Assembly: GCA_016717005.1 (NCBI GenBank)
Contig: JADJUF010000012.1
Location: 62,001-126,000, forward strand
Length of the DNA stretch: 64,000 nt
Reading direction: 5' to 3'
Source: Myxococcales bacterium
GTDB lineage: Bacteria; Myxococcota_A; Polyangia; Haliangiales; Haliangiaceae
A program made the position numbers and the translations under genes. Of the stretch, positions 52,401-61,765 are shown piece by piece (position 1 is the first letter of the stretch; every line of letters starts with the position of its first letter). The notes under the pieces are model-generated. The model made no database searches. It saw nothing but the letters and a program-made list of their open reading frames with translations, and had not been told where the DNA came from.

Positions 52401-52885
52401 CGGCGCGGCTGCTGATCAACGAGGTGCTGGCGGACCCGCCGGTCGGGTTCGACGCCAACGGCGACGGGGTGGCCAGCGTGACCGAGGACGAGTTCATCGA
52501 GCTGGTGAACGTCGGCGCGGCCCCGCTCGATCTGGGCGGCGCCACCGTGGCCGACGCCACGATGATCCGGGGGACGTTCGCCGCGGGGACCACCCTGGCA
52601 CCGGGCGCGGTGCTGGTCGTGTTCGGAGGCGGCGCGCCGGCGCTGCCCGGCGTGGCCACGGTGGTGATGGCCCCGCTGCAGCTCAACAACGGCGGGGACC
52701 ACGTCACCGTGCGCGCGGCGAGCGGGGCCGCGCTGGCCGAGGTCGAGTTCGGCCCGCTCGGCGGCATGGATCAGTCGCTCGTGCGCGCGCCCGATGGCGA
52801 GCACGCCGCCGAACTGGTCCTGCACGGCACGCAGTCGCCGCTGCCGGCCTCGCCGGGCCGACACACCGACGGACGACCGTGGTGA
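49489..52885 (+). CDS. M36-like secreted zinc metalloprotease with tandem lamin-tail domains (frameshifted)
   Basis: About 1132 aa when repaired. Lipobox MLMGCVVVVGCAEPGG. A propeptide/FTP-like part to ~300, then INVNLNSTCNAYFSPVARTI and the zinc site AHEYRH; the frame is lost at about 50632-50638 and resumes in the +2 frame as VDHTFGGITNGGLSEGWGDV, with the expected third ligand region. After that: a fibronectin-III-like domain, a jelly-roll/MAM-like domain (LVSPVIDLTDVAAPRLAYDE), and two lamin-tail domains starting IINEVLADPPADFDANGDG and LLINEVLADPPVGFDANGDG. ATG at 49489 has ribosome site GGAGGAGGG. Without repair the first frame ends at 50886, just after the zinc site. Probably a predatory exoenzyme. 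Confidence 0.8.
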
Positions 52886-53005
52886 CCGCGCGCTGATCCG
52901 CGTCGTGCTGGAATCTTTCAGCGAGAGCGGAACCGCGTCGTCGGGGCGCTGTGTCGCCCCGGTGGTTTGACCCCTCCGACCCGCGAGCATAACATCTGAA
53001 GCTCA

Positions 53006-54685
53006 ATGGCTAAGCGGGCCGGTCTGAGCATCTCGGTCAAGATGATCTTGACCACGACATTCCTGATCCTCCTCACGGTCGTGGGGTTCGGGGCCCTGAA
53101 CGCGTGCAACATCCGGAGCGCCTACGACCAGTCGGCGCGCGAGAAGACCGAGAACTTCCGGCAGTCGCTCAAGAGCAAGGGCGCGACGACCACGCAGGTG
53201 TTCGCCAAGGCGCTCGAGAAGTTCCTGATCGACAACCAGGACTCGGAGATCCAGCAGCTCGTCGACCGGACCGTCCGGCAGGACGAGGGGCTCCGCCTCG
53301 TCTACGTGCTCGGCCGCGACCAGAACCTGATCGCCTACTGCAAGGTCCAGCGGGGCAACGCCGAGCTGTGCGACGCGAGCGGCTACCCGCCGGGCATGCA
53401 CGTGCCGGTCAAGCACAAGTCGTGGGAGAAGGTCCTGACGGAGTGGACCGCGCGGGCCGGCGCCAACAACGCCGACCCGCTGGTGGTCATCGACAACATC
53501 GGCGAGGACGGCAAGCTCGAGGCGTTCGGCTTCCCGGTGTTCGTCGGCGCCGAGCCGACCGCCGCGGCGGCGATCGCGACCGACCCGGGCGAGAGCCGCC
53601 AGGGCTACGTGGTGTTCGGCTACGACCTGGCTCCGATCGACGAGTTCGCCGCGCTCAGCGCCCAGCAGAAGGACAAGGCGTCCCGCGAGGCCGCGATCCG
53701 CACCGGCGTCGTCGGCCTGCTGTTCGTGCTGATCGGGACGCTCCTGGCCATCTTCCAGGGGCTGCAGATCTCGAAGCCGATCAAGCTCCTGTCGTGGAAG
53801 GTCGACCAGATCGCCCGCGGCGACCTGGCCGCGCGCGTCGAGGTGCGCTCGACCGACGAGATCGGCATGCTCGGCGAGAACTTCAACTTCATGGCCGACC
53901 AGCTGACGATCTTGCTCCAGCAGACCGCCGAGAAGGCGACGATGGAGAAGGAGCTCGAGGTCGCGCGCACGATCCAGGAGACGCTGGTCCCGCCCAACGA
54001 GCCGATCGACAAGGGCGTGTTCAAGTTCGCGGGCTACTTCCAGCCGGCCTCGCAGTGCGGCGGCGACTGGTGGACCTGGCACGAGATGGTGGGCGACAAG
54101 ATCCTGGTCGTCATCGGCGACGTCACAGGCCACGGCGTGCCGTCGGCGATGATCACCGCCGCGGCCAAGGCCGCGTGCGACGTGGCCCGGTCGGTCCACG
54201 GCGACGACCTCGAGCCGTCGCTCTTGCTCGAGATCATGAACTCGGCGATCTACCAGAGCGCCAAGCGCAAGTTCGTGATGACGTGCTTCGCGTCGACCAT
54301 CGACGTGAAGAAGCGGACGATCACGTACTCCAACGCCGGCCACAACTTCCCGTACCTGTACCGGATGGGCGAGAACGGCGGCGAGTTCGGCTCGCTCATG
54401 ATCCGCGGCAACCGCCTCGGCGACCTGAAGGAGTCCAAGTACGAGGTCAAGACCACCGACCTCGCGCCCGGCGACATCCTGGTCTGGTACACCGACGGCA
54501 TCGTCGAGTGCGAGAGCAGCACGGGCGAGGAGTACGGCGAGAAGCGGTTCCGCGCGTCGGTGCGTCGGGCCGGGGCGCTCGACCCCGGCGAGATCCGGGA
54601 CGCGGTCGTGACCGACGCCGCGAACTTCTTCGGTGATACCGTCCGCAAGGACGACATCACGCTGGTCATCGGCAAGATCTTCTGA
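53006..54685 (+). CDS. RsbU-like SpoIIE-family phosphatase with membrane sensor and HAMP
   Basis: 559 aa. TM1 near 12-32 (MILTTTFLILLTVVGFGAL), an extracytoplasmic sensor domain of about 200 residues, TM2 near 230-255, HAMP (KPIKLLSWKVDQIARGDLA, DEIGMLGENFN) and a C-terminal PP2C/SpoIIE domain from ~335: VARTIQETLVP, GGDWWTWH, VIGDVTGHGVPSAM, NAGHNFPYLYR, LVWYTDGIVE, DDITLVIG, with the Asp residues that bind metal. It would dephosphorylate a STAS protein such as the one at 45570. Codon use is slightly less GC-biased than its neighbours. Confidence 0.92.
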   Translation: MAKRAGLSISVKMILTTTFLILLTVVGFGALNACNIRSAYDQSAREKTENFRQSLKSKGATTTQVFAKALEKFLIDNQDSEIQQLVDRTVRQDEGLRLVYVLGRDQNLIAYCKVQRGNAELCDASGYPPGMHVPVKHKSWEKVLTEWTARAGANNADPLVVIDNIGEDGKLEAFGFPVFVGAEPTAAAAIATDPGESRQGYVVFGYDLAPIDEFAALSAQQKDKASREAAIRTGVVGLLFVLIGTLLAIFQGLQISKPIKLLSWKVDQIARGDLAARVEVRSTDEIGMLGENFNFMADQLTILLQQTAEKATMEKELEVARTIQETLVPPNEPIDKGVFKFAGYFQPASQCGGDWWTWHEMVGDKILVVIGDVTGHGVPSAMITAAAKAACDVARSVHGDDLEPSLLLEIMNSAIYQSAKRKFVMTCFASTIDVKKRTITYSNAGHNFPYLYRMGENGGEFGSLMIRGNRLGDLKESKYEVKTTDLAPGDILVWYTDGIVECESSTGEEYGEKRFRASVRRAGALDPGEIRDAVVTDAANFFGDTVRKDDITLVIGKIF

Positions 54686-55178
54686 CCGCTGGGCCCCGCG
54701 CATGCGGGGATGGAGGGCGGCGGGGCACCCGGGCCGAGCGCGCGAGTGCCGATCGAGATCCCACGTGGGAGATCGGGCAGATGCCCGGCCGAGATCCCAC
54801 GTGGGAGTTGTCCGTCCGGCCGAGATCAGATCCCGTGAGCCTGGGGATGCCGGGCGGGTTGCTCCGCCGAGATCCCACGGGGAGGTGCGTGCCGGGGGAC
54901 GTCCGGCCGGCCCATGGAGATCCCCGAGGAGGTGCCCGTCCACGTGGGGGGACGCACGCCGACGTCCGACGGAGACGTCGGGTCCGGGGGTGTCCGAGAT
55001 CCCACGTGGGGATCCTGCCGTGGGAGATGCGCAGTGCTGCCCGGCCGAGATCCCACGAGGGAGGTGTCCGGTGGGAACGCACGCCGAGGTCCGGCCGGAC
55101 CACGTGGGAGATCGTCCGGGCCGAGATCCCACGAGGGGTGTCGGGGAATGGTACCAGCCCGACCCAGCCCAGCCCAGC
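54686..55178. other. convergent intergenic region holding the palindrome array and a CCCAG run
   Basis: 493 nt. Besides the palindrome array it ends in a short run of CCCAG/CTCAG pentanucleotides (about 55152-55184) that overlaps the stop of the ATPase gene. No terminator with a T-run is visible. Confidence 0.5.
54750..55140. repeat. array of degenerate palindromic repeats, core CCCACGTGGG
   Basis: About ten copies of a unit close to CCGAGATCCCACGTGGGAG, spaced 20-60 nt apart. Exact cores CCCACGTGGG are at 54760-54769, 54796-54805 and 55001-55010; variants begin at 54833, 54874, 54921, 54940, 55052, 55100 and 55128. The best copy, GAGATCCCACGTGGGAGATC, is at 54755-54774. Spacers are not conserved and all six frames give Arg/Pro-rich noise, so it is not a gene or a regular CRISPR array. 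It sits between convergent genes, 65 nt after the phosphatase and about 40 nt before the ATPase stop. Confidence 0.85.
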
Positions 55179-56114
55179 TCAGCTCAGCGCGAGCTCGACC
55201 TGGGCCGACAGCTCGGCGATGTCGCTCGGGCCGAGCGCGACCCGCGGCAAGAACGGCAGCAGCCGGGCGGGGGCCGCGGGTATCAGCGTGGCGATCTCCG
55301 CGATATAGCGCTCGCACAGGTGGCGGCGCCCGCGGGCCAGCGCCGCGTGCCCGCTCATCGCGGCCAGGGCCGGCGCCACCGGCGGCGTCGCGGCCAGCGC
55401 GTCGGCGACCCGGGCCGCGGGCGAGGCCGCTGGGAAGTGGTCGGGCGCGACCTGGTTGACGACCACCCGCGCCGGCTCGACGCCGAGCGCGGTCAGCTTG
55501 GTCGCCAGCTCCGACGCCTCCATCACCGGCATCTCCTCAGCCAGCGTCACCAGCACCGCCGCGGTGCGGGTCTTGTCGCGGAGCAGGGCCTGGACCGTGC
55601 GCGCGTCGCGGGTCAGCGGACCCTCGGGCACGGTGTCGACGATGACCCACGGGATCCGCAGCATCGACAGGCTGTGGCCCGACGCCGGCATGTCGAACAC
55701 GACCGTGTCCCAGACCGGCTTGCCGCGCTTCTCCTCGGTGGTGTGGAACCAAGCCTTGCCCAGCACCGCGTAGTCGTCGAGCCCGGGGATAGCGCGCAGG
55801 AACGCCTTGGTGATCCGGTTCTCGAACACCATCTGGTAGACGGTCTCGAACTTCAGGATCATCAGGCCGTACTCGTGGAGCGCCTCGGCCGGGGTCGTGT
55901 TGATGCCCCACAGGTTGGGGCCGAGCTCCGACAGGGCCGGGGTCAGCTCGTCCTTGCCGAAGTACGAGCCGTGGCGATCGCGCGCGTTGGACTGGTACAG
56001 CAGGGTCTTGCGGCCGCGGCGCGCGCACGCGCTGGCGATCGCGGCGGCGACCGTCGAGCGGCCGACGCCGCCCTTGCCGAGCACGAGGATGAGCCGCCGG
56101 TCGAGCAGGGACAC
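55179..56114 (-). CDS. ArsA/MinD-like P-loop ATPase
   Basis: 311 aa. Deviant Walker A VLGKGGVGRSTVAAAIA (about 11-27), with signature lysine after G, characteristic of the ArsA/ParA/MinD (SIMIBI) class. Walker B-like WDTVVFDMPASGHSLSMLR (about 145-163) is the ArsA-type D-x-P-x-x-G-H. Later VVNQVAP is the base-recognition-like strand. The family energises arsenite pumps, tail-anchored protein targeting or cell-pole positioning. No arsB or second ArsA half is adjacent. Start ATG at 56114 (MSLLDRRL). Confidence 0.88.
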   Translation of the reverse strand: MSLLDRRLILVLGKGGVGRSTVAAAIASACARRGRKTLLYQSNARDRHGSYFGKDELTPALSELGPNLWGINTTPAEALHEYGLMILKFETVYQMVFENRITKAFLRAIPGLDDYAVLGKAWFHTTEEKRGKPVWDTVVFDMPASGHSLSMLRIPWVIVDTVPEGPLTRDARTVQALLRDKTRTAAVLVTLAEEMPVMEASELATKLTALGVEPARVVVNQVAPDHFPAASPAARVADALAATPPVAPALAAMSGHAALARGRRHLCERYIAEIATLIPAAPARLLPFLPRVALGPSDIAELSAQVELALS

Positions 56115-56167
56115 CGCGGCGGACCTTACCGGAACCGCCTGCGGAGTCCAGTGCGCGCCGCCCCCAC

Positions 56168-56449
56168 CTACTCGCCCGGCTGCTTCATCGGGAACAACGG
56201 CTCGCCGTGGATCTCGAGCTTGTAGACGCTGTTCTCGGTCTCGACGTAGATCATCTTGCCCGCCGGCTCGCCCAGGACCCGCTTGACCGGGGTGGTGATC
56301 ATGCGGTGCCCGTGGGGATCGCGGAAGATCACCATGCCGCGGCCGACGATCGGGAAGCTGATCAGATAGCCCGTGTAGACGCGCCCCAGCCCAGCCGAGG
56401 TGCGCTCGACGCTGTGGTCGCGAATCTTGCGGGCTGTGACGCTGACCAT
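56168..56449 (-). CDS. small conserved-looking protein, unknown function
   Basis: 93 aa, family not recognised. Balanced composition, predicted beta-rich: GRVYTGYLISFPIVGRGMVI, HRMITTPVKRVLGE, MIYVETENSVYKLEIHGEPL. A small barrel of the SH3 or OB type would fit. It ends 53 nt upstream of the ATPase start, on the same strand, so the two may be co-transcribed. Divergent from the MBL hydrolase across 73 nt. Confidence 0.65.
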   Translation of the reverse strand: MVSVTARKIRDHSVERTSAGLGRVYTGYLISFPIVGRGMVIFRDPHGHRMITTPVKRVLGEPAGKMIYVETENSVYKLEIHGEPLFPMKQPGE

Positions 56450-56522
56450 CGCCGTGGCCGTGAGCTAGATTCTACCCACAAGCGCGACCATCGTCACGTA
56501 AACGATCGCAGGGGAGCCACCC

Positions 56523-57452
56523 ATGGCACAGCGCGGCACGGACAGCGAGCGCCCGTCGCCGGATCCCGGCGACGACGGAATCGACCAGATCTACGCGGAG
56601 ATCCGGAGCCGGATGGGTGTCGGCGCGGGCCTCGATGGGCCCCGGACCGAGGTCGCCCCTGGGATCTCGATGATACCCCTCCGGACCCCGACGCTGCCGC
56701 CCGCGACCCACACCGGCTGCTACCTGGCGGGGCAGCGGGCCGTCGTCGCCATCGACCCGGCGTCGCCCTGGCCCGACGAGCGCGACCGCCTGAGCGCGGC
56801 GCTCGACGGCACGCCCGTGACCATGATCGTGCTCACGCACCACCACGGCGATCACGTCGGCGGCGCGGTCGAGCTGGCCCGACGCACCGGCGCGCCGATC
56901 GCCGCCCACCCGGCCACCGCGGCGCGCCTCGGCGATCGAGTGCCGATCACCCGGGCGCTGCTCGACGGCGAGGTGATCGAGGTCGACGCGGTGCGGCTGC
57001 GGGTCCTGCACACGCCCGGGCACGCGCCCGGTCACCTGGCGCTCCAGGACGAGGCGTCGGGCGCGGTCATCGCCGGCGATCTGGTCGCCGGCGTCGGCAC
57101 GATCCTGATCGACCCCGGGCCGGGCGAGGGTCACATGGCGACCTACCTGGCCACGCTCGAGCGCCTGCTGGCCCTGGGCGTGGGTGCGCTGCTGCCGGCG
57201 CACGGGCCGATGATCGCCGATGGCCCGCACAAGCTGCGCGAGTATCTCGCGCACCGGCGGATGCGCGAGGAGCGGGTCGCCGCCGCGCTGACCGACGCGC
57301 CCGCGCCGGCCTCGGAATTGGTCGCGATCGCCTACGCCGACACGCCGCCGGCGCTGGCGCCGATCGCCCTGCGCTCGCTCCTGGCGCACCTCGTGAAGCT
57401 CGCCGAGGACGGGCGCGCGGTCACCGTCGCGGATCGCTGGCGACGGGCGTAG
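56523..57452 (+). CDS. metallo-beta-lactamase-fold hydrolase (LACTB2-like)
   Basis: 309 aa. Zinc motif VLTHHHGDHVGGAVELARR (about 101-120), second His in HTPGHAPGHLALQD, Asp in VIAGDLVAGVG, and the last His in LLPAHGPMIADG. The C-terminal helical winged-helix-like extension (LREYLAHRRMREERVAAAL, LLAHLVKLAEDGRAV) is typical of the LACTB2 subgroup, some of which are RNases and others thioesterases. Ribosome site GGGGAG precedes the ATG. It ends 33 nt before the PocR regulator. Confidence 0.9.
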   Translation: MAQRGTDSERPSPDPGDDGIDQIYAEIRSRMGVGAGLDGPRTEVAPGISMIPLRTPTLPPATHTGCYLAGQRAVVAIDPASPWPDERDRLSAALDGTPVTMIVLTHHHGDHVGGAVELARRTGAPIAAHPATAARLGDRVPITRALLDGEVIEVDAVRLRVLHTPGHAPGHLALQDEASGAVIAGDLVAGVGTILIDPGPGEGHMATYLATLERLLALGVGALLPAHGPMIADGPHKLREYLAHRRMREERVAAALTDAPAPASELVAIAYADTPPALAPIALRSLLAHLVKLAEDGRAVTVADRWRRA

Positions 57453-57477
57453 ACCGCCGAGCCCCGTCCGCTATAGT
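57450..57477 (+). promoter_or_regulatory. possible promoter of the PocR regulator
   Basis: TATAGT at 57472-57477 is a strong -10 in this GC-rich setting; TAGACC at 57450-57455 is a weak -35 with a 16-bp spacer. The GTG start is only 8 nt after the -10, so the transcript would be nearly leaderless. Confidence 0.35.
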
Positions 57478-57485
57478 GACGAACC

Positions 57486-59048
<1,563 letters not shown>

Positions 59049-59050
59049 CG

Positions 59051-59278
59051 GTGGCGGAGCGGGACGCGCGCCGGGGCCGATGCCCGGGTTGCCAGGCCCC
59101 AGTGCCGGCCGCGACCCCGGGGACTCCCGACCCGTTCCCGTTCTGCTCGGTGCGGTGCCAGCTGATCGATCTCGGTAAGTGGCTCGATGAGGACTACCGG
59201 ATCGCCGACGGCGAGGATCAGTCGGGCGGTGGGGTCGACGGCGCCCCGGCCGCGGGTGAGGGCCCTGGTCGTGCTTGA
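59051..59278 (+). CDS. yacG: YacG, DNA gyrase inhibitor / zinc protein
   Basis: 75 aa, the normal YacG size. Zinc site CPGCQAPVP and PFCSVRCQLIDLGKWLDEDY, followed by the family R-I motif. YacG binds GyrB and blocks DNA binding. Start GTG at 59051 is chosen, two bases after the upstream stop; the in-frame sequence before it belongs to the regulator region. The acidic/Gly C-terminal tail is as usual variable. Confidence 0.92.
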   Translation: MAERDARRGRCPGCQAPVPAATPGTPDPFPFCSVRCQLIDLGKWLDEDYRIADGEDQSGGGVDGAPAAGEGPGRA

Positions 59279-59337
59279 TGTCGCGTTCCTGTCAAAAAGT
59301 CCTTTACCAAGGTAGGCGCGACGGTTAGTTTCCGCCG

Positions 59338-60345
59338 ATGCGCTTCACCTCCACGCTCGCCTTGATTCTCGCCACGATGTCGGTCGCCGCTTGCGGCGGC
59401 GACGACGGTGGTCCCTCCGTGATCGACGCCCGCCGCATTGACAGCGGCGGCGGCGACACCCCCGACGCCCCAGCGTGCACCGTGCCGACCACGATCACTG
59501 AGGGTGTGGTCGAGGGCGCGACGGGCAACTCGGCCGTGCTGAAGGTCATGAACAGCATGGGTGCGCTCAGGTACGTGTGGAACTGGATTCCCACGGAGCA
59601 CGACCCGTCGAACACCAAGGTCGACTTCTTCCAGCTCGTCTATCCCGTTCCGGCGACAGGTCGGCACTCCCGGGCGATCGGTCATCCGGCACGTCCACCC
59701 GATTGCTGGGCGCTCAACGGTGACGCCGAGATCGTGAACGGCACGATCATGGAGACCCAGCTGTTCTTCCCCGACACGGGTACCATCACGATCACCGACG
59801 CTGGCGACGTGGGTGGCGGCCGCTTCCAGGCGACGATCTCGGGCGCCCAGTTCAACCACTACGACTGCCCGGCCGGCGGTGGCAACTGCACCCTGGTCAT
59901 GGACAACTGCAACGTCACGATCTCCAGCCTGACGGTCGACGTCGCCGTGACCGCGCCTTCGATGGGCACGTCGCGGCCCCGATGTCCAGGCGCCGGAGTT
60001 CCGGTCCACCCGCGCCGCGCCGCTAGTTCGCCCCGGCGCGCGAGGTGCTCCCACCGGAGCTGCCAGCGCGCCAGGTACTTCCGGAGCCGGTCGGCGTCGT
60101 TGGTGGAGGTGCGGCGAGCGCGGGACACGGCGAACAGCCGGCGTCCCGCCTCCGACAGGCTCGGTGCGTCCGCGCAGACCGCGAGGACCGCCTCGAGCTG
60201 GACCCGATCGAAGGCGTCCAGCTCCTCGGCGCGTGCGCCCAGCGCGCGCGCGACATGGTCGACCCCGGTCTCGGCGGCGGCCCGGCCGTGCCACAGGCCG
60301 CGGAGTCGTTCGACCTCGCGCGCGGCGGTGGCGACGTCGATGTGA
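59338..60345 (+). CDS. lipoprotein with uncertain 3' end
   Basis: The start MRFTSTLALILATMSVAACGGDD is a clear lipoprotein signal. The convincing part runs to about 59950 (~200 aa), beta-rich with paired cysteines (CPAGGGNCTLVMDNCNVTI). After that the frame runs open to 60345 but is antisense to the well-conserved end of rtcR and turns Arg/Pro/Ser-rich, so it is probably not protein. In the +2 frame a stop occurs at 60024-60026, giving a ~229-aa protein if one base is lost near 59950. Function unknown. Confidence 0.55.
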   Translation: MRFTSTLALILATMSVAACGGDDGGPSVIDARRIDSGGGDTPDAPACTVPTTITEGVVEGATGNSAVLKVMNSMGALRYVWNWIPTEHDPSNTKVDFFQLVYPVPATGRHSRAIGHPARPPDCWALNGDAEIVNGTIMETQLFFPDTGTITITDAGDVGGGRFQATISGAQFNHYDCPAGGGNCTLVMDNCNVTISSLTVDVAVTAPSMGTSRPRCPGAGVPVHPRRAASSPRRARCSHRSCQRARYFRSRSASLVEVRRARDTANSRRPASDRLGASAQTARTASSWTRSKASSSSARAPSARATWSTPVSAAARPCHRPRSRSTSRAAVATSM

Positions 60346-61631
60346 CCATCGGGCGCGAGCGTCGCCATCCGCCGGACCGCGGCCGCGAGGTCGCGGAAGT
60401 TCCCCGGCCAGGTGGCGGCCGGGCTCTCGGCGAACGCGAGGAACTGCGCGCGCGCGTCCGCGGTCATCGTGACCCGGCGGCCGCGCTCCGCGCTGGCCCG
60501 GGCCAGCTCGTGGTCGAGGTTGGGCGCCAGGTCGGCCCGGCACTCGGCCAGGCCCGGGAGCCGGAAGGTCCACAGATCGATGCGGGCCAGGAGGTCGGCG
60601 CGGAACCGCCCGGCCGCCCCCTCGGTCGCGAGGTCGCGGTTGGTCCCGGCCAGCAGCACGAAGTCGCTGGCGACCTCGTCGTCGGCGCCGACCGGCCGCC
60701 AGCGCTTGGTCTCGAGCACGTGGAGCAGCAGCGCTTGCTCGCTCGTCGCCAGCTCGCCGATCTCATCGAGGAACAGCGCGCCGCCGTCGGCCGCGCGCAC
60801 GTGGCCGGCCCGGGCGGTGGCGGCGCCGGTGAACGCGCCCTTGACGTGGCCGAACAGCGCGCTCATCGCGCCGTCGCCACGCAGGGTCGCGCAGTTGACC
60901 TCGACCAGGGGCCCGGCCAGCTGATGGCGCTGGCGCTTGAGCTGGTAGACGCGCTGGGCCAGCCGCGACTTGCCGGCGCCGGTCGGCCCCAGGAGCAGGA
61001 TCGGATCGCGGCCGCCGACGGCCACCGCCTCGAGCTCGGCGATGAGCTGGTTGTAGCTCGGCGACCGGGTCGCGATGCCGTCCTTGAGCAGCGCCTGGCT
61101 GGTGGCGTGCTCGCGCTGGAACCGAGCGGCGAGGCCGGCGTAGCGGGCCAGGTCGAGATCGATCAGCTCGTGCCGGCCGATCGGCGTGCCGGCGCCGCTG
61201 CGACCCGGGCTGGTCTGGACCAGGCGCGCGGGCAGGTGGCGCGACTCGACCAGCAGGAACAGGCAGATCTGGCCGACGTGGGTGCCCGTGGTGATGTGGA
61301 CCAGGTAGTCCTCGTGCTCGCGATCGAACGGGTACGCCCGCGCGAAGTCGTGCAGCGCCGCGAACACCTCCTCGAAGTCCCAGGGGTCGCGGATCGTGAG
61401 CTGGCGCGGCACGACCTGGGTGTCGGGCGCGATCTCGGCGAGATCGGTGACGACCTGCTCGAGCACCGGCCCGGAGGCGCCGCCGTGCCACAGCTCGAGG
61501 CGATCGATCGGCAGATCGGGCTGTCGGCACAGCGACACGGTCGGCCGCCAGCGGGTCCAGCGCCGGTCGCGGGCGCCCGCATCGAGGCTGGTGCCGAGGA
61601 AGCCGAACACGACGAGCCGCTTGCGAGCCAT
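59859..61631 (-). CDS. rtcR: RtcR, sigma-54 activator of the RNA-repair operon
   Basis: 590 aa, versus ~530 in E. coli. N-terminal CARF-type sensor (about 1-185): VVFGFLGTSLDAG, HEDYLVHITTGTHVGQICLF. AAA+ domain: LLGPTGAGKSRLAQRVY (about 218), GAFTGAATARAGH (about 267), ALFLDEIGELATSE, TWPGNFRDLAAAVRRM. C-terminal HTH region (LSEAGRRLFAVSRARR, LRKYLARWQL). RtcR senses a nucleic-acid ligand through its CARF domain and activates rtcBA. It is divergent from rtcB. The last ~45 residues after RRGELAARRG are antisense to the lipoprotein gene and may not be real. Confidence 0.92.
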   Translation of the reverse strand: MARKRLVVFGFLGTSLDAGARDRRWTRWRPTVSLCRQPDLPIDRLELWHGGASGPVLEQVVTDLAEIAPDTQVVPRQLTIRDPWDFEEVFAALHDFARAYPFDREHEDYLVHITTGTHVGQICLFLLVESRHLPARLVQTSPGRSGAGTPIGRHELIDLDLARYAGLAARFQREHATSQALLKDGIATRSPSYNQLIAELEAVAVGGRDPILLLGPTGAGKSRLAQRVYQLKRQRHQLAGPLVEVNCATLRGDGAMSALFGHVKGAFTGAATARAGHVRAADGGALFLDEIGELATSEQALLLHVLETKRWRPVGADDEVASDFVLLAGTNRDLATEGAAGRFRADLLARIDLWTFRLPGLAECRADLAPNLDHELARASAERGRRVTMTADARAQFLAFAESPAATWPGNFRDLAAAVRRMATLAPDGHIDVATAAREVERLRGLWHGRAAAETGVDHVARALGARAEELDAFDRVQLEAVLAVCADAPSLSEAGRRLFAVSRARRTSTNDADRLRKYLARWQLRWEHLARRGELAARRGWTGTPAPGHRGRDVPIEGAVTATSTVRLEIVTLQLSMTRVQLPPPAGQS

Positions 61632-61654
61632 GGCTAGCGGCCAGGATAGTACAT

Positions 61655-61700
61655 TATAAATCTGGATAGAACCTTGGATCGGAGTCGATGAGATTTCAAT
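61655..61700. promoter_or_regulatory. possible RtcR binding region
   Basis: AT-rich stretch in the rtcR-rtcB gap with an imperfect inverted repeat, ATTATAAATCT at 61655-61665 and AGATTTCAAT at 61691-61700. It lies 20-65 nt upstream of the sigma-54 promoter, where an activator site would be expected. Confidence 0.35.
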
Positions 61701-61720
61701 GTCTTGCGGATTTCTAGCGC

Positions 61721-61736
61721 TGGCATGATCGGTGCT
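61721..61736 (+). promoter_or_regulatory. sigma-54 promoter of rtcB
   Basis: TGGCATGATCGGTGCT: GG and GC separated by ten bases, close to the TGGCAC-N5-TTGCT consensus with two mismatches. It is 29 nt upstream of the rtcB start and faces rtcB, next to a sigma-54 activator gene. Confidence 0.75.
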
Positions 61737-61765
61737 CTAGCTGGTTGGCGAAGGGAAGGATGACC

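Noticed and set aside
54750..55140. CRISPR array
   Set aside because: Repeat copies are degenerate, palindromic, of uneven spacing (20-60 nt), with no cas genes nearby.
54633..55530. Several open frames across the palindrome array with repeated R-S-H-V-G or T-W-D-L-G peptides
   Set aside because: The repeat gives Arg/Pro/Gly-rich peptides in all frames; no family resemblance and no ribosome sites.
55179..56114. Chromosomal ParA or arsenite pump ATPase
   Set aside because: No parB or ars genes adjacent; the motif W-D-T-V-V-F-D-M-P-A-S-G-H favours ArsA class but no function is claimed.
61745..61762. TTG 61745 or ATG 61760 as rtcB start
   Set aside because: ATG 61766 has the better placed AAGGA; the others lie on top of the ribosome site.
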